Source: Heterohyrax brucei (lineage: Eukaryota; Chordata; Mammalia; Hyracoidea; Procaviidae). From it: a stretch of 64,000 nt of DNA. The stretch covers positions 56,041,208-56,105,207 of the forward strand of contig CM053143.1 of NCBI GenBank assembly GCA_028571685.1. The letters run 5' to 3'. Positions 9,672 through 21,590 of the stretch are shown in pieces. Every line of letters starts with the position of its first letter. The stretch's first letter is position 1. Under the pieces are notes generated by a model. That model was not told the origin of the DNA. It saw nothing but the letters and a program-made list of their open reading frames with translations, and searched no databases. A program made the position numbers and the translations under genes.

Positions 9672-10125
9672 CAGTTTTATTTTCTCACAGTCTGGTAGAC
9701 TAGAAGTACAAATTCAGGGTTCCAGCTGGCAGGGGAAGTCTTTTGTTCTCTGTCACTCTGGAGTGAGTTTCTTCTGATCAATCTTCCCCTGGTCTGGGAG
9801 CTTCTCTGTGTGGAAACGCTGAGTCCAAACAATGCACTCCTCTGCCAGTTTGTCGTTCTTGGTAGCAGGAGTTCCCTCTCCTGTCTAATCACTTCTTTTA
9901 TACCTCAAAGGAGATTGTCTCAAGAGCCAATCCAATCTTGTAGACTGAGCCCTGCGTCATCAATATAACTCATGTATCCCACCTTATTAGTGTCACACAA
10001 GTAAGATTTACAATATTCAGGAAAATCACGTCGGGTGACAAAATGGTGGATAATCACACGATACTGGAAATAATGACCTAGCCATATTGATACACATTTT
10101 TTTGGGGGGGGGACACAATTCAGTG
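9672..10125 (-). mobile_element. ERVL/MaLR-type LTR, minus strand, truncated
   Basis: Same LTR family as 27701-28166 and 48636-49206. On the minus strand it runs from GACACAATTCAGT-type sequence (near 10120) to a polyadenylation signal AATAAA (complement at 9675-9682) followed at once by the L1-B end. The last ~45 bp are missing. No internal viral genes are present. Confidence 0.65.
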
Positions 10126-10748
10126 ACAGGCCTTTTTAAAACATGTGGCTCAGTTAATTGATAAGAATACCGTTTACATCAGAGCTCTCTGATACCTGGT
10201 CTTTATTTTCCCGTGAGTTTCACATATAATTTAAAAACAATATAATTTCTTGAACTTTGTGTTCATAGAATTCCAAGTTACTCTTTCCTTTTTCCTCTGA
10301 TCCTTCTAAATAAGCAGGTATCCCTTACCGTATATTAGAAAACAAACAAACTTCAAACGGAAACCCTTCGGAAAACAAAGCAAGAATGTTTTCACTGGCA
10401 TCTTGGACCCAGCAATGAGCAATTGTGAATAAATAGTCTCTTCCTTCCAGTTCAAGTATTTATGTTTGTGAATACAGCAGGGAAACCCAGCTCTCGAGTT
10501 CCTGTTTCTACACATGTTTAGACAGACAAACAATGGTGAATTAAATTACAAAGACATTGAGGCACGTTAAGCAGAGTGGTAACTAAGCTGGAAGCTTTCA
10601 TAGACTTGGGAAGGAAATACTTTTTTTAAAAAAGCAAAAAACAGAAACAGTTGTGGTTGGGTTTCAGCGACAGTTTTCAAAGGTGAAAGTAAAATGAACA
10701 AAACAATCAAATCCCCAAATCCATTTTTCTTTCTTTTATTTTCTGGCT

Positions 10749-10781
10749 AAAAAAAAAAAAAAAAAAAAAAGAAGAAGAAGT
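10749..10781 (+). repeat. Poly(A)-(GAA)n
   Basis: A run of about 22 A is followed by GAAGAAGAAG. No retroelement body was recognised upstream. Confidence 0.8.
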
Positions 10782-11203
10782 GATAGCTAATCACCATCAT
10801 TAATAATATTTTGTGTTTCATTAGAGCATTTATTTACAGTCCCTCTTTTATTCTTTAATTCAACAGATATTTTTCAATTGTGAAACTATCATTGAAACTA
10901 CTTTGAAAGTAATGAGTGTAATGTTAACGTCTTAAAGGAGAAAAGGAAAAATAAAATCAGAATCTGTCACCATCACCAGGTATTAGTTGAGCACCAACTC
11001 ACAGCAAATCTCCAGGGTGGGAGTCATGGGGTAGAGGTTTGAATGTGGAAAAATGAAAGTATAAATTTGGGGCATGTATTTAAAAAATTGCTTGGCATAT
11101 TCTACATTTCCTCATGTAACTGGTATCTAAAATTTCATTTCTATAAATACATTTGGATCTAGGTTCAAAGTTTTGAAAATGATGTATTTTATTCCAGAAT
11201 ATA

Positions 11204-11231
11204 CATACATACATACATACATATATATATA
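11204..11231 (+). repeat. (ATAC)n/(AT)n microsatellite
   Basis: Five ATAC units are followed by alternating AT. Confidence 0.9.
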
Positions 11232-11847
11232 TTAAGAATAAACAGTCAAGATTTCCATTCAGTTTGGTAGAACTAACAGGTGTTGTAAAAATCTATTTTT
11301 CCTAAAAGACCTTGATTGAACCAAACTTGCTATCAAATTTTGCTGATTAGAGATTTTTTCCACTGTGTTTTAAATCTGAGAGTATTTTCTAGAAATGCCT
11401 TCATTATGCATATCTACATCCAAATAAGGACTCTTTTCTTTCTTTCTTTTTTTTTAATGAGTAAATTTTTGCCTACATTTTTTTATTGCTTTTTGAGTTT
11501 CTGTTCTTGCTAAGCAAGATTTTTCCCACATCTGATTAATTGATGAATTTCTGTAGTCTGCAGGATTTGCTTTTCTTTTTCCTACACTTATGACAAAATC
11601 AATACATTGAATACACAAAGAAAATATATGCTAATTAGACTTTGGAGTACAGTTACCTTTTTTTTTTACTTATTTGATATACTTTTATGCCTTATCATGA
11701 GAGATTGGTTTCCAACTGTTCTCTGAAATCCACCTTAGTTATAATTTATTATTATATAATCCACTACCTTGTTTATTTACTTATTTGAGTTAAAATGTAT
11801 TTATGCATCACATCTTTATTATGAGGACTTGAGTTTCCATTTGTGGT

Positions 11848-12180
11848 GGTTGTCAGTTGCTGTAGAGTTGACTTGACTCATGTGTATAGGGTAGAACTGC
11901 TCTACAGAGTTTTCAAGCCTGTAATCTTTTTGAGGAAACCCTGGTGGTGTAATGGTTAAATGCTATGTCTGTTAACCAAAAACTCTCGAGTTCAAATCCA
12001 CCAGGTGTTCCTTGGAAGCTCTATGGGTCAGTTCTATCCTGCTCCTATAGGGCTGCTGTGAGTTGGAATTCACTCCAATAGCAGTGGGTTTGGCTTAGGT
12101 TTAATTTTTTGTAAACAGGTTGACAGGACTGTCTTCTGAGGCACTTGTGGTAGATTCACATCCCCATCCTTTCAACTAGG
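11848..12180 (-). mobile_element. AfroSINE, long form, interrupted by a second AfroSINE
   Basis: The reversed tail (GTCAGTTGCTGTAGAGTTGA) and body (GTTTTCAAGCCTGTAATCTT) are broken at about 11930 and resume after 12110 with GTGGTAGATTCACATCC. The TGTAATCTTT block marks the long form. Confidence 0.75.
11931..12110 (+). mobile_element. AfroSINE, short form, nested
   Basis: Full-length: AACCCTGGTGGTGTAATGG head, GAGTTCAAATCCACCAGG B-box region, TATAGGGCTGCTGTGAGTTG tail. AATCTTTTTG before and AATTTTTTG after are the likely target-site duplication. Confidence 0.9.
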
Positions 12181-12181
12181 A

Positions 12182-12681
12182 CTGAAGCTCTTAAATGGCT
12201 ATGTCACATGGACTCCGGTTGCACTTACTCATCAGTTATTGAATTATTTAGCTACATCACTTTCCTGGCATATGAGATGGTGTCAGCGTTTTCTAACTTT
12301 TGTGTTTCACAGGAGAAATCTTATGCCACCTGATTCTCACTGAGGCAACCTAGAACTCCGTGAATCTTAACCTACACACTTGTGTTCCTTTACACAAATA
12401 CATTTTTCTACCATTTGTCTGATTATTTCATCTTCATCAGTACATACTTCAAGACATCTTCACTCAGTTGATATTATCACAAGGACCATACCCGTATAAA
12501 ACCAAAAGTGATCTATTTCAGTGCAGGCAGATTTCATATTTGGTAATAGTAGTGTTTATTTATTTTATTTGTTACTATGTCCTAGTTATAGTTTAAAGTT
12601 CTTTGCATATAATTTGTAAATTGTAATAACAAAATGTGGGAAATATAATAACTATAATGCACATTTTTACAAATGATTACA
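12182..12681. other. Unique sequence
   Basis: No confident features. The last part (12550-12660) is AT-rich and weakly MIR-like, below my threshold for a call. Confidence 0.4.
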
Positions 12682-12815
12682 TAAAGGCACCCAAACCAAA
12701 TGCCTTGCTGTTGAATTGATTCTACCTCATAGTGAGTAAAACTGCCTCACAGAGTTTCCAAGGAGTGGCCAGTAAGTCTGAATAGCCAACTTTTTGGTTC
12801 ACACCTTAACTGGAG
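12682..12815 (-). mobile_element. AfroSINE, diverged, minus strand
   Basis: TGCTGTTGAATTGATTCTAC, CTGCCTCACAGAGTTTCCAA and CAACTTTTTGGTTCACACC follow the reversed SINE order. The end of the head is lost. Confidence 0.75.
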
Positions 12816-14199
12816 CTCCAGCCTGAGGCACAGACGATTAGAAAATAATACTCCTGAACACTCATAGCTTCTTGGTGAAGGTACCAGAATTAACCCTGGA
12901 AAGTCTGGCTTGTATAACCTTACTGTTACCCATTAAGCTACACATCAATAGCATCTATTTCTCTAATACTATTCATCTAAATCATTCAAGACATGATGAA
13001 GTTTTCTTGTGCATTTCCATATAAATGTTTGATGGTTACTAATAATTTGCTAATTGCTTCTTTTAAAGACAGTACATTTTATATCTTAATCTGTTTTTTC
13101 AAACCTGATAACTTTCAAGTGTATTTAAAAAACTTACAACATTAATCATAGATGTAATTTTTTATTGGTGGTATTATGATCATCAAATAACATCAATCAA
13201 ATATATCAACTATAAATTTATAATCTTAAAACTTTTTTATAGTCATGATGTGTTTCTAAAAAGCATTTCAAACATTAAGGAAGTTTTTAAAACCGTCTGA
13301 TACTCATTGTATATTAGTTTGTGCATAGCTTTTGAGCAGTGTTTAAGGACCTTCTTTCCAGACAGAAAACAGGTATTTGGTGGATCATTCTGTTAATGTG
13401 GTTGTATTGACTCTTTCAGTCCACTGAGATTTACTGTTCTACGTAGCTCTCCATAATCTCTCAAAAGTGCTTTGTGCTCATTGTACAAGGAAGATAAGCT
13501 GAGAGCATGCCATTAGAAACACTTCAGTCTTTCAGCAAAACTGGGTAGAAGAGGAGACTAAGGACAAAAATCCTTTAAATAGCTGTTGACGTAATTGCAG
13601 CCCGGTCATGTCATGCCCATATTTAAGGAGCAGCATACTACCATGGTTGCACTGAAAGAGCATCTTTTTCTAGAAAAATTCATTGGGCAGAGATTTGCTT
13701 TTTCTTCCTTCCATTCTCATTTTCTCTGTGAAAAAAAAAAATCACTTGAGACAATATAACGAAGGTGAATTATGGCGTTTAAATGGGCATCACTGCACAT
13801 TCAGTTAAAACTTGGCAGAAGTGTTTAATAAAAACGTCAATAAAGCATAGTGACTTTTCTGCTTAAAATGGAATGAGAAGCAGGGGAAATTAATGTCATA
13901 TAGAGTTGTCTTGATGAACACTGAAAATTAATGGGTTGGTTATACTCTGCCCTTAAACATCAATGAAGTAGAGAGGGATTACTGCAGTGATTATGCCTGT
14001 TCGGTAAGTCATATAATCTACCTACTGGAGGTAGTTTTCATTAGCTTCCACTTATTTTCTCTACTGCCTAGAGAAATATTAAAATATCATTGCAATCAAT
14101 CAATCAGTCAAACTTTATTAAGTACTAAATCTCTTAGGTGTGTGGACAATGCAAAGAAACTTGGCACAGCTCTTTCCTTCTAGAAATGTAGATAATAAT
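12816..14199. other. Unique sequence, 1.4 kb
   Basis: No open frames of note, no repeat recognised. An AATCAATCAATCAGTC stretch at 14093-14110 is low-complexity. Confidence 0.5.
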
Positions 14200-14400
14200 C
14201 TAGTGATAATCATAACTAGTATTTGTTTAGATGTTATTGTTATATACTACATATAATATCTAATTTAGATCTTATTCCTATAAAGAAAGTGCTATTAGTT
14301 CTACTTTACAGATATTGAAACTGAGACTAAAATTACCTTATCGAATTTCACGTGGGACAAAATGTTCAGAGCTATAATGTGAAAGCATGACAGGATTCCA
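14200..14400 (-). repeat. MIR SINE remnant
   Basis: CTACTTTACAGATATTGAAACTGAGAC is the reversed MIR core, preceded by a CTAATTTAGATC-type stretch. It is old and diverged. Confidence 0.6.
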
Positions 14401-14514
14401 AAACAAGAGTTCTTAACCTTGACTGTGAACTACAATCAGAAGTTCAAAATGAGATACAAGTGCCTTCTTAAATACTCCACAGTGTAGAGCTTCTTGAAAT
14501 TTAACGTGTTTAAT

Positions 14515-14731
14515 GAACGAGGGAAGGTGTGTATCAGGTTTGTATCCTTTCGCCATGTTTATTCAATCTGCATGTTGAGCAAATAATTTGAGAAGCTGGG
14601 CTATAAGAAGAAGAACGTGACATTAGGACTGCAGGAACACTTTAACAACCTGTGTTGTGCAGATGACACAACCTTGGTGGCTAAAAATGAAGTACACTTG
14701 AAGCACTTACTGATGAAGATAACTATGGATA
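14515..14731 (+). mobile_element. RTE LINE fragment (reverse-transcriptase region)
   Basis: Homologous to 39.09-39.5 kb: GGAAGGTGTGTATCAGGTTT, GAGCAAATAATTTGAGAAGC, and the box for YADDTTL, here CADDTTLVAKNEVHLKHLL. It ends abruptly against a minus-strand RTE. Confidence 0.8.
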
Positions 14732-15925
14732 TACACAGTATATTCAACGTTATTCACCAATACCATAATTCAAGTGCATTGGTTCTTCTACTTTCTGTGC
14801 TCACTGGCCAGCTTTTACACACACACGAAGTAACTGAGAATACGATGGCTTGAGTCAGGCACACCTTAGTCCTCAAAGTGACATCCTTGTTTTTTTAATA
14901 TTTTAAAGAAATCTTTTGAACTATATTTGCCCAATGCATATGTTATTTAATTTATTAACCACTGCTTCCATGAGTATTTATTGGGGATTCAAGTAAAATG
15001 ACACCCTTGACAACTTCAGTATTTTCACCGCTTATCATGATGTTGTTTATTGGTCCAGTTGTGCTTTCAGCAAGCAAGTTTCTGTCTTCTGCACACTGAA
15101 AACTGTCAGTGAATCTTCCTCCATCCTGATGCCATGTTCTTCTTCATATAGTTTAGCTTCTCAGAGCATAGCATACAGATTGAATTAATATGGTAAAAGG
15201 ATGCAACCCTGATGTGCACTTTTACTGATTTGGAACCACACAGTAATCTCCTTGTTTTGTTTGAATGACTGCCTCCTGATCTACGTACAGGTTCCTCATG
15301 AACACAGTTAAGTGTTCTGGAATGCCCATTCTTTGAAATGTTATCTATAATTGTTACGATTCACACAGTCAAACATCTTTACACATTCAAGAAAACACAG
15401 GTGAACAACTTTCTGGTATTTTTTGCTTTCAGCCATGATCCATCTGACATCAGCAAAGATATCTCTCCTTTCAGGTCCTCTTCTATATCCAGCTTGAATT
15501 TCTGGCAGTTCACTGCTGATGTACCACTGGAACGACTTTTGAATTACCTTCAGAGAAAGTTTACTTGCATGTGATGTTAATGATGTTGTTCAATAATTTC
15601 TGGCTTATGTTGGATCACCTTTTTATGGAATGGGCACAAATATGGATACTTTCTAATGGGTTGTCCAGGTGGTTGTATACCAAATTTCTTGGCAGAGATG
15701 AGTGGGTGCTTTCAGCACTATGTTTGCTTGTTGGAACATCTCGGTTGGTATTCTGGAGCACTGATTGTAGCCAGAGCCTTCAGTGGGCTTGAGTGTCTTC
15801 CTTGAGTTCCATTAGTTCATGAGCACATGCCGCCTCCTAAAGTGGTTGCACACTGACTAATCTTTTTGAATTGTTCTTTGTGAATACAGTGACTGTGTGT
15901 ATTCCTTCTGCCTTCTTTTGGGAGA
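14732..15925 (-). mobile_element. RTE LINE fragment, minus strand
   Basis: Reads backwards through the region after the reverse transcriptase (CAATACCATAATTCAA, GTCCTCAAAGTGACATCC), the RT box near 15065-15120, and the RT fingers and linker up to CAGTGACTGTGTGTATTCC near 15895. It lacks the RTE 3' end and has an internal deletion at about 15068. Open frames in this span (15338-15574, 15565-15792, plus strand) are antisense by-products. Confidence 0.8.
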
Positions 15926-15964
15926 AACCTAATCCTAGAGTGAAATTTATCTCTGATCTTGCTT

Positions 15965-16290
15965 AACAATGTTTAAAGTCCAGACTTTAAAAATAACTGT
16001 ATCTCAGCAAAAAGCTTGAAAATATTACTAGAAATACAAAAATATCCTTTACCCCACAAGGTTAAATTCAAAATACTTGGCATCCAGTAAAAAATCACTG
16101 GGCATATGAAGGGTCAGGGAAATATAACATAATGGGCTGAAAAATCAGTCTCTCAAAAGTAACTCAGAAGTGACACAAATACATACACAAATAATATACG
16201 TGGCCAAGGACATTAGATCAGTTATTATAATTATATTCCATATGTTTGAGGAGGTGAAAAAAATATTAAACATACCGGAAAAAGAAATGA
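15965..16290 (+). mobile_element. L1/HAL1-type ORF1 fragment
   Basis: The series CCCACAAGGTTAAATTC, TGGCATCCAGTAAAAAATCA, GACATTAGATCAGTTATTAT and ATTCCATATGTTTGAGGAGG resembles the coiled-coil 5' part of old L1/HAL1 ORF1. It is highly decayed with no long frame. Confidence 0.55.
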
Positions 16291-16704
16291 ATGGTTAAAG
16301 AAAAAAAAAGGCCCAAACTTGCTCTGAGTGCAGAAACAAGGCAGTGACCTTCCAAGAAGCACAAACAACAGAGGAATCTTATTTTATCCTTTCTTCTGTT
16401 GCTCCCCTGTATTTGCCAACACAGTGAAAACAATGACATCAAAAGAACTGGAAAGATAAGGAGATGGAGACCCATTCTTCTTTTTCCTCTTAGTCCTTCC
16501 TTATTTATCAGTAGGCTAAAGGTGGAGACTGCTGGGAGAATGCACATGTATCAGGAGGAAAAATAAAAACAATTAAGTTTTGTGTGGATTTTTCCCCTTA
16601 CTTTTCTGCTAAGAAAGAAATACATATACGTGTATTTAGTGTGAGTTACTAAGTAAAATTGTGTAATATTAGCAGTTCCATACATGAGTTAAATGGTTCT
16701 AAAA
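16291..16704. other. Unique sequence
   Basis: Nothing recognised. A 93-codon minus-strand frame (16266-16547) partly overlaps the LINE remnant and shows no domain. Confidence 0.45.
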
Positions 16705-16869
16705 TAAAAGCAAAAAACAAAAAACAAACTAATTGTTCAAACCCATAGTGACCCCGTAGGGCAGAACAGAACTACCTCATGGAGTTTCCAAGGAGTACCT
16801 GGTAGATTTGAACTGCTAAACTTTAGTTAGCAGCAGTAGTTCTTAAGCATTACACCACCAGGGTTTCCT
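16705..16869 (-). mobile_element. AfroSINE, short form, minus strand
   Basis: Complete in reverse: ACCCATAGTGACCCCGTAGG, GGAGTTTCCAAGGAGTACCT, then CATTACACCACCAGGGTTTC at the 5' end of the SINE. Confidence 0.9.
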
Positions 16870-17317
16870 AAACGTTCCCGTTCCTATTTAAAACCTGCAT
16901 TAAACGATACAAGGATCGATGGTAAAACTCACGGTAGCAATTTAGTTCAGTGTTTTCCTTAAACAAAATGGTATTAAACAGCAAAACAACAAAACAAACA
17001 AAAATACACCATGACAAGCTGAGGGGGAGATCAAGGAAGGAAAGGAAGAGGACTGTATTTTAAACCTTTGAAAGAAATTTATCTCTGCTTTTTGAAAACA
17101 GATCTCATACTTTCACTTTCTACCGGGTCCCACAAATTGTTTCACCATCTCTGAAGCCGATCTGTGTTGCCTGTGACTGTGGGCCCCAAGGCATAGCGGG
17201 AGAGAGTGGTTTCACAGGGTCAGAGAAAACCTTGGAAAGTGAGAGTATGTTTATTATTTTCACTGTTTCACATAGTTTTATAAGGGCATACATATGTTGT
17301 TGTTGTTAGGTTGATTT
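16870..17317. other. Unique sequence
   Basis: No gene or repeat recognised, apart from GTT-rich low complexity at 17296-17335 leading into the next SINE. Confidence 0.45.
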
Positions 17318-17516
17318 TGTTGTTAGGTTGTTGTTAGCTGATTTTGACTCACAGTGATCTTATGTGACAGAGTAGAATTGCAAGAGTTTTCTTGTCTGTA
17401 ATCTTTATGAAAGTGCATTTCCTGTTCTTTCTCCCATGGATCCTCTGGGTAAGTTTGAAGTGCCAACCTTTTGATCGGTAGTCTAGCTCTTAATTGTTTG
17501 TACCACCAGGGCTCCT
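17318..17516 (-). mobile_element. AfroSINE, long form, minus strand
   Basis: Reversed tail with GTTGTT repeats, then GTTTTCTTGTCTGTAATCTT and TTTCTCCCATGGATCCTCTG (the 45-nt block), then ACCACCAGGGCTCC. Confidence 0.85.
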
Positions 17517-17977
17517 TGTTGAGACTTAAAAACTTCTGTACTTTCGACATGTGTAGGTTAGTATAAAGGAGCTTTACCTTAATATAGATGTTAAAAATAT
17601 TATTTATACCAACATAACTTAGCCCTCATTTGAAAGAAATAGAAAATTACAAAGCCCATATCACAAAGTATGCTATTAATCGTGCTTGTTTTTGAGGCTA
17701 AAGAAAATATAACGTACTATGTAATGAGTAATGGCAGTATATCCAAGGCTTCAGAATAAAATGCATGGACATATACTACACTTCACTTGTCATAAAATTA
17801 TTTTACGTACTGCTTTATAACATTTTCAAAAACTTATAAAATGACATTAACTACATCTCATACATTCATTTGTATCCCAAACCCTCCAACTCCTTAATCG
17901 TAGTTAAAGACAATTAAGGTTTTTTATTGATTTTGTTAACTTTTAATTATACTGTGTGATTCAAGTTTCCTATTGTT
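17517..17977. other. Unique AT-rich sequence
   Basis: No feature supported. Confidence 0.45.
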
Positions 17978-18142
17978 GCTGTTGGAAACTCTAGTGGAGT
18001 AGGAGTTAAGTGGTACGGCCACTAACCTAAAGGTTAGAAGCTTGAATCCACCAGATGTTCTTTGGAAACTTGACAGGGATGGTTGTGCTCTGTCCTAGAG
18101 TTGCTATGAGTCAGAATCAACTTGATGGCAGGGGCTTATTGT
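17978..18142 (+). mobile_element. AfroSINE, short form
   Basis: TTGGAAACTCTAGTGGAGTA head, TTGAATCCACCAGATGTTCT, GAGTTGCTATGAGTCAGAAT tail, ending in TTGTTGCTG. Confidence 0.85.
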
Positions 18143-18375
18143 TGCTGTCAGCTGCTGCAGCGTCTACTCTTGACTTGTGGCAAGTTGATGTACAACAGAA
18201 GGAAATAATTGCCCTCTTCTGCATCATCCTCACAAATTCCAGCACGTTCAGCTCCATCTTTGCAGGTACCGTACCAAACCATCTCATTGAATATCTTCAT
18301 TGCCCTTTTTGGCCCACTTTGCCAAACATGATGTCTTCCTCTAGAGAATTATCATTCCTGGTGATATATGTACAT
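18143..18375 (-). mobile_element. RTE-like 3'-end fragment, minus strand
   Basis: GCATCATCCTCACAAATTCC, CATCTCATTGAATATCTTCA and TGCCAAACATGATGTCTTCC follow the RTE 3' UTR order seen at 430-580. Diverged. Confidence 0.55.
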
Positions 18376-18612
18376 CATGTTTGACCATGGTCTGTTGTGA
18401 TCCACAAGGTTTTCACTGGCTGATTTTAAGAAGTAGAGCACCACTCGTTGCTTCCTAGTCTTAGTCTGGAAACCCTGTTGAAGCACGTCCTCCACGGATG
18501 ACTCTGCTGGTATTTGAAATACCAGTGGTGTAGCTTTCAGCATCACAGCAACGTGCAAGCTACCGCACAGTAAAACAGACTGACAGAAGGATGGTAGGAA
18601 TTTTCTATAAGC
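18376..18612 (-). repeat. tRNA-Gly-type SINE body, minus strand
   Basis: Shares GTGATCCACAAGGTTTTCAC, TTCCTAGTC and TTCAGCATCACAGCAAC, in order, with the better-preserved element at 42985-43308. The tRNA-like end is missing here. Confidence 0.5.
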
Positions 18613-19779
18613 ATGTTGAATCAAATAAGGCGAACATACTTGAAGTTTCTTTCTTTAAGTTGTTCTACTCAACACTAGAAACACTATCCCTTAAAATTTG
18701 AAGACAGCAGCGTAGCATATGGTTCCTAAATTGGTCACCATCCATGATCTTTTTATTGCTTATTTTTCAACGTGTGCTCCATATGTTGGATGATGGATCA
18801 ACTTAGAATGTCTTTGCTTTATTAAACTTTGTTTCCATCCCCTTTTTTTTTTTTTAAGACAAACCTTTTTACTATCAGTTTAGTGTTTTCTCATTATGAC
18901 AGTCACCCTGAACTGGTGTAATTCCAACCACAAATCGATCACTGCTTCTATTAGGTTATGAAGACAGTTGACACTTGCCCTTTGAGCTTTTGGAAGTACT
19001 GGAGATGAATTTGGAAGCAACAGGCTACAGCTCAGGAGACAGGACAAAGTCTTCTGTTAGAAAGGCTTCCAACCAAGATCACTCTTCACTCCGTCTCTGG
19101 TGTGCCTTTCTCTGCCAGCCAGTGATCCTTCTTTTGGTGATGTTAGCCAGTCAGCCCATTACTAGACCTCTGCCCTGCTCAGGCGAGTGTTAAATCTCTT
19201 TAGCTCCACTGACAAGTGCCTGAAGGTACCCCCCTCCACCAGTGTGCCTCCTGCCTGAAGTCACTCAGCTCTCTCTAGTCGCCACTCCTCTTCCACTGGG
19301 CTGTGACTGGTACCATGTCTTGACATCTCATGTCCTCTTCAGCACTGTAGCCTTCCCTCTCTCCTGGGTTTAGGAGGTTCTCAGTGAAGGAACCTCAGGT
19401 CTAAAGTCTGCTGTGCTCTAGGATCTTCTTCACAGCACTGAGATCCCCCTCAAACACTGTGCAATTAGGCCTCGCATTCGTTTTTGAGATGTAGGCCTCC
19501 CAGCCAGACTGTAAACTGATCAGTCTCTTCTGTAGACCATAGTCACTGACTTGCAAAGTAACTGACCAATTCTGACAAAGTCATTTAATCCAGTAAGGTG
19601 GTTTGTACACCTGGTTAGCATAATATGCTGACAAAATCAGTTGCAAGACAATGGCCCAGCCAATCATTTTTGACAAAATCATAAAGCTTAGGATGGAACA
19701 GTTATATATAAGCAAAACCTACTGTATCACAACTATGTATAGTGGTAAATATATCCATGTCTCTCTCTGTCTCTATCTA
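18613..19779. other. Mixed unique sequence with a GC-richer block
   Basis: 18970-19560 is pyrimidine-rich and clearly higher in GC than its surroundings, without long frames. It may be an old LTR, but I could not match it to anything else in the window. Confidence 0.4.
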
Positions 19780-20334
19780 CAGGTCTGAAAATTCCATTCC
19801 CAAACTCATCCTACGAAAAAGTGCCACAGTATCTCACTGCTTAATATCACTACGGTCACCTTCGAAGAACTCCCACTGAGTATGAGCTATGTACCCACAC
19901 CAGAGCCTAGTCTACCCTACAAAGCAGTTTTGGAACTCTTTTTCTGGAATGGCCATTAGAACTGTCATCGTATTATCCTTGATGTCCTGAATGCCACCCA
20001 AATGTCTTCCTTTTAATATTTCCTGTATCTTCGGGTGAAGAAAAAAGTCACTGGGAGCTAGATGAGGTCAGTAGGGAAGGCGTTCCAATACAGTTATTTG
20101 TTTACTGGCTACAAACTCCTTCCCAGACAACTGTACAGTTAAGTTCCAGAACTTGCCACTGTGCCACCATTTGCAATGGCCATTCCTGAAAGAGGTCCAA
20201 TGTTGCTTTGAAGGATGGACTAGGCGCTGGCGTCAGCACATAGTGCATACTTGGAAGGTGACTGTAAGTGATAATCAGCAGTGAGGTATGTAGTGCTTAG
20301 AGCAATTAAGTTGGTGGACTTCAGTTGGACCTCG
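19780..20334 (-). mobile_element. Mariner-derived fold-back element, copy 1
   Basis: A 555-bp element flanked by TA on both sides (19778-19779 and 20335-20336). Its two ends are inverted repeats of roughly 160-180 bp: the left TCGAAGAACTCCCACTGAG to GGAATGGCCAT arm pairs with the right GCAATGGCCATTCCTGAAAG to CTCG arm. The middle, read on the minus strand, encodes a broken C-terminal mariner transposase piece resembling the LASKQITVLE...DFFL...K region of the family. It cannot encode an active transposase. A second copy with the same design lies at 28588-29118. Confidence 0.8.
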
Positions 20335-21357
20335 TATATATATGCTGTTGTTAACTGCTTAGAGTCAGTTCTGCTTCATGGAGAGGGTACGTGCAGAGCA
20401 GAACTTTTCCAGCCTCCGAAGCCAGATCTGTCTTCCACATTTCCTTTATGGAGATTTGGACAGTCGCTTTTAGTTAAACGCTTGTCACCACCCAGGGTCT
20501 TATATTTTAGTACATGAATATATGTATTTAAATTAATTTGGCATTTTACTTTTCGATCTTTCCATTAAACCCTTGACTATTTGGAATCTCTAGTTAGTGC
20601 TGCACTATTTTTGTCAGTGAATGATAAATCACATGAGACATTTTATGCATCTAAGTAATGGCTCTGCTTTTTCTTTCATTTTAAAAGATTTGCCTTCAAC
20701 AAGCACATTTTTTCCCTGAAGCTAGCAGTCTAAGGACAGATGTTATTTTATACTACTTTGGAAACAGAAAAAAATGATACAAAATTGAATGTGTTTTATT
20801 GTGCTCTCAATTCTACTTTCAAAAGTTTTCTTATTCTATTTTATTTGAGCGTCTGTTTGTAAATCATAAAAGACTGATTGGCTCCTTAATGAAAGCAGCC
20901 AGGCTCAGCTTTCTTATGACTATTTACTGGTACCTTTCACAGCACTACTCCAATTTATTAGGAATATAAGTTACAGTATTGCTCAGATCTTCAATATTTT
21001 TGCTTTTCTTTTTCTGTTATAGATTAAAAAATGACTATAACTAAAGCTATAAATCAAATCTCTATTCTGTATCATTTTTCAACCTGTCTTCATGAGAAAT
21101 TCGTCTTCACTGTAGATAAGTAGAATTACACTAAACTTCGCTTTTTCACCATCTTATCTAAAATATCTCATATTTTTGAATTATATTGTGTCTATATGAC
21201 ATCCAAATACTTGAAGTTAGCTAAATGTGTGCTGAATGTTAAAAGTGGTGATAGCGCTGTATAGAAAAGCTGTGTTAAGATTCAGTGGAGTTTTAATTTG
21301 AATTTTACTTCAATTTCTCCATATTCTCCCAATGCCAACTTACGTATGATCTAGATA
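20335..21357. other. Unique sequence, with a possible SINE tail at 20342-20405
   Basis: A TGTTGTTAACTGCTTAGAGTC stretch at 20343 looks like a reversed AfroSINE tail; the remaining ~950 bp holds nothing recognised. Confidence 0.45.
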
Positions 21358-21415
21358 TATATAGGGTCACTATGAGTTGGAACTGACTCAATGACATGTA
21401 ACTGCAACAATGCTG
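21358..21415 (+). mobile_element. AfroSINE tail fragment
   Basis: ATAGGGTCACTATGAGTTGG, AACTGACTCAATGACA and a CAACA tail; 5'-truncated to about 57 bp. Confidence 0.65.
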
Positions 21416-21423
21416 TATCAGTA

Positions 21424-21590
21424 TTGGAGCCCTGGTTGCACAGTGGGTAGGACTTCAGTACACTAACCTAAAGGATGACAGCTTAAATCTACCAGTTGCC
21501 CCCTGGAGGCCCTATGAGGCAGTTCTACTCTGTCCTCGGAGGTTGTTATGAATTAGAATTCACTGAGTGGTAACATGTTTGGTTTTGTAT
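21424..21590 (+). mobile_element. AfroSINE, short form
   Basis: GGAGCCCTGGTTGCACAGTG head, CTGGAGGCCCTATGAGGCAG body, GGTTTTG tail. It directly follows the tail fragment at 21358-21415. Confidence 0.85.

Larger units (their letters stand above)
10136..11847. other. Unique AT-rich sequence with simple repeats
   Basis: No gene or transposon recognised. It contains an A-run followed by GAAGAAGAAG (about 10749-10780), an ATAC/AT microsatellite (11204-11231) and T-runs (11449, 11659). Confidence 0.5.
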
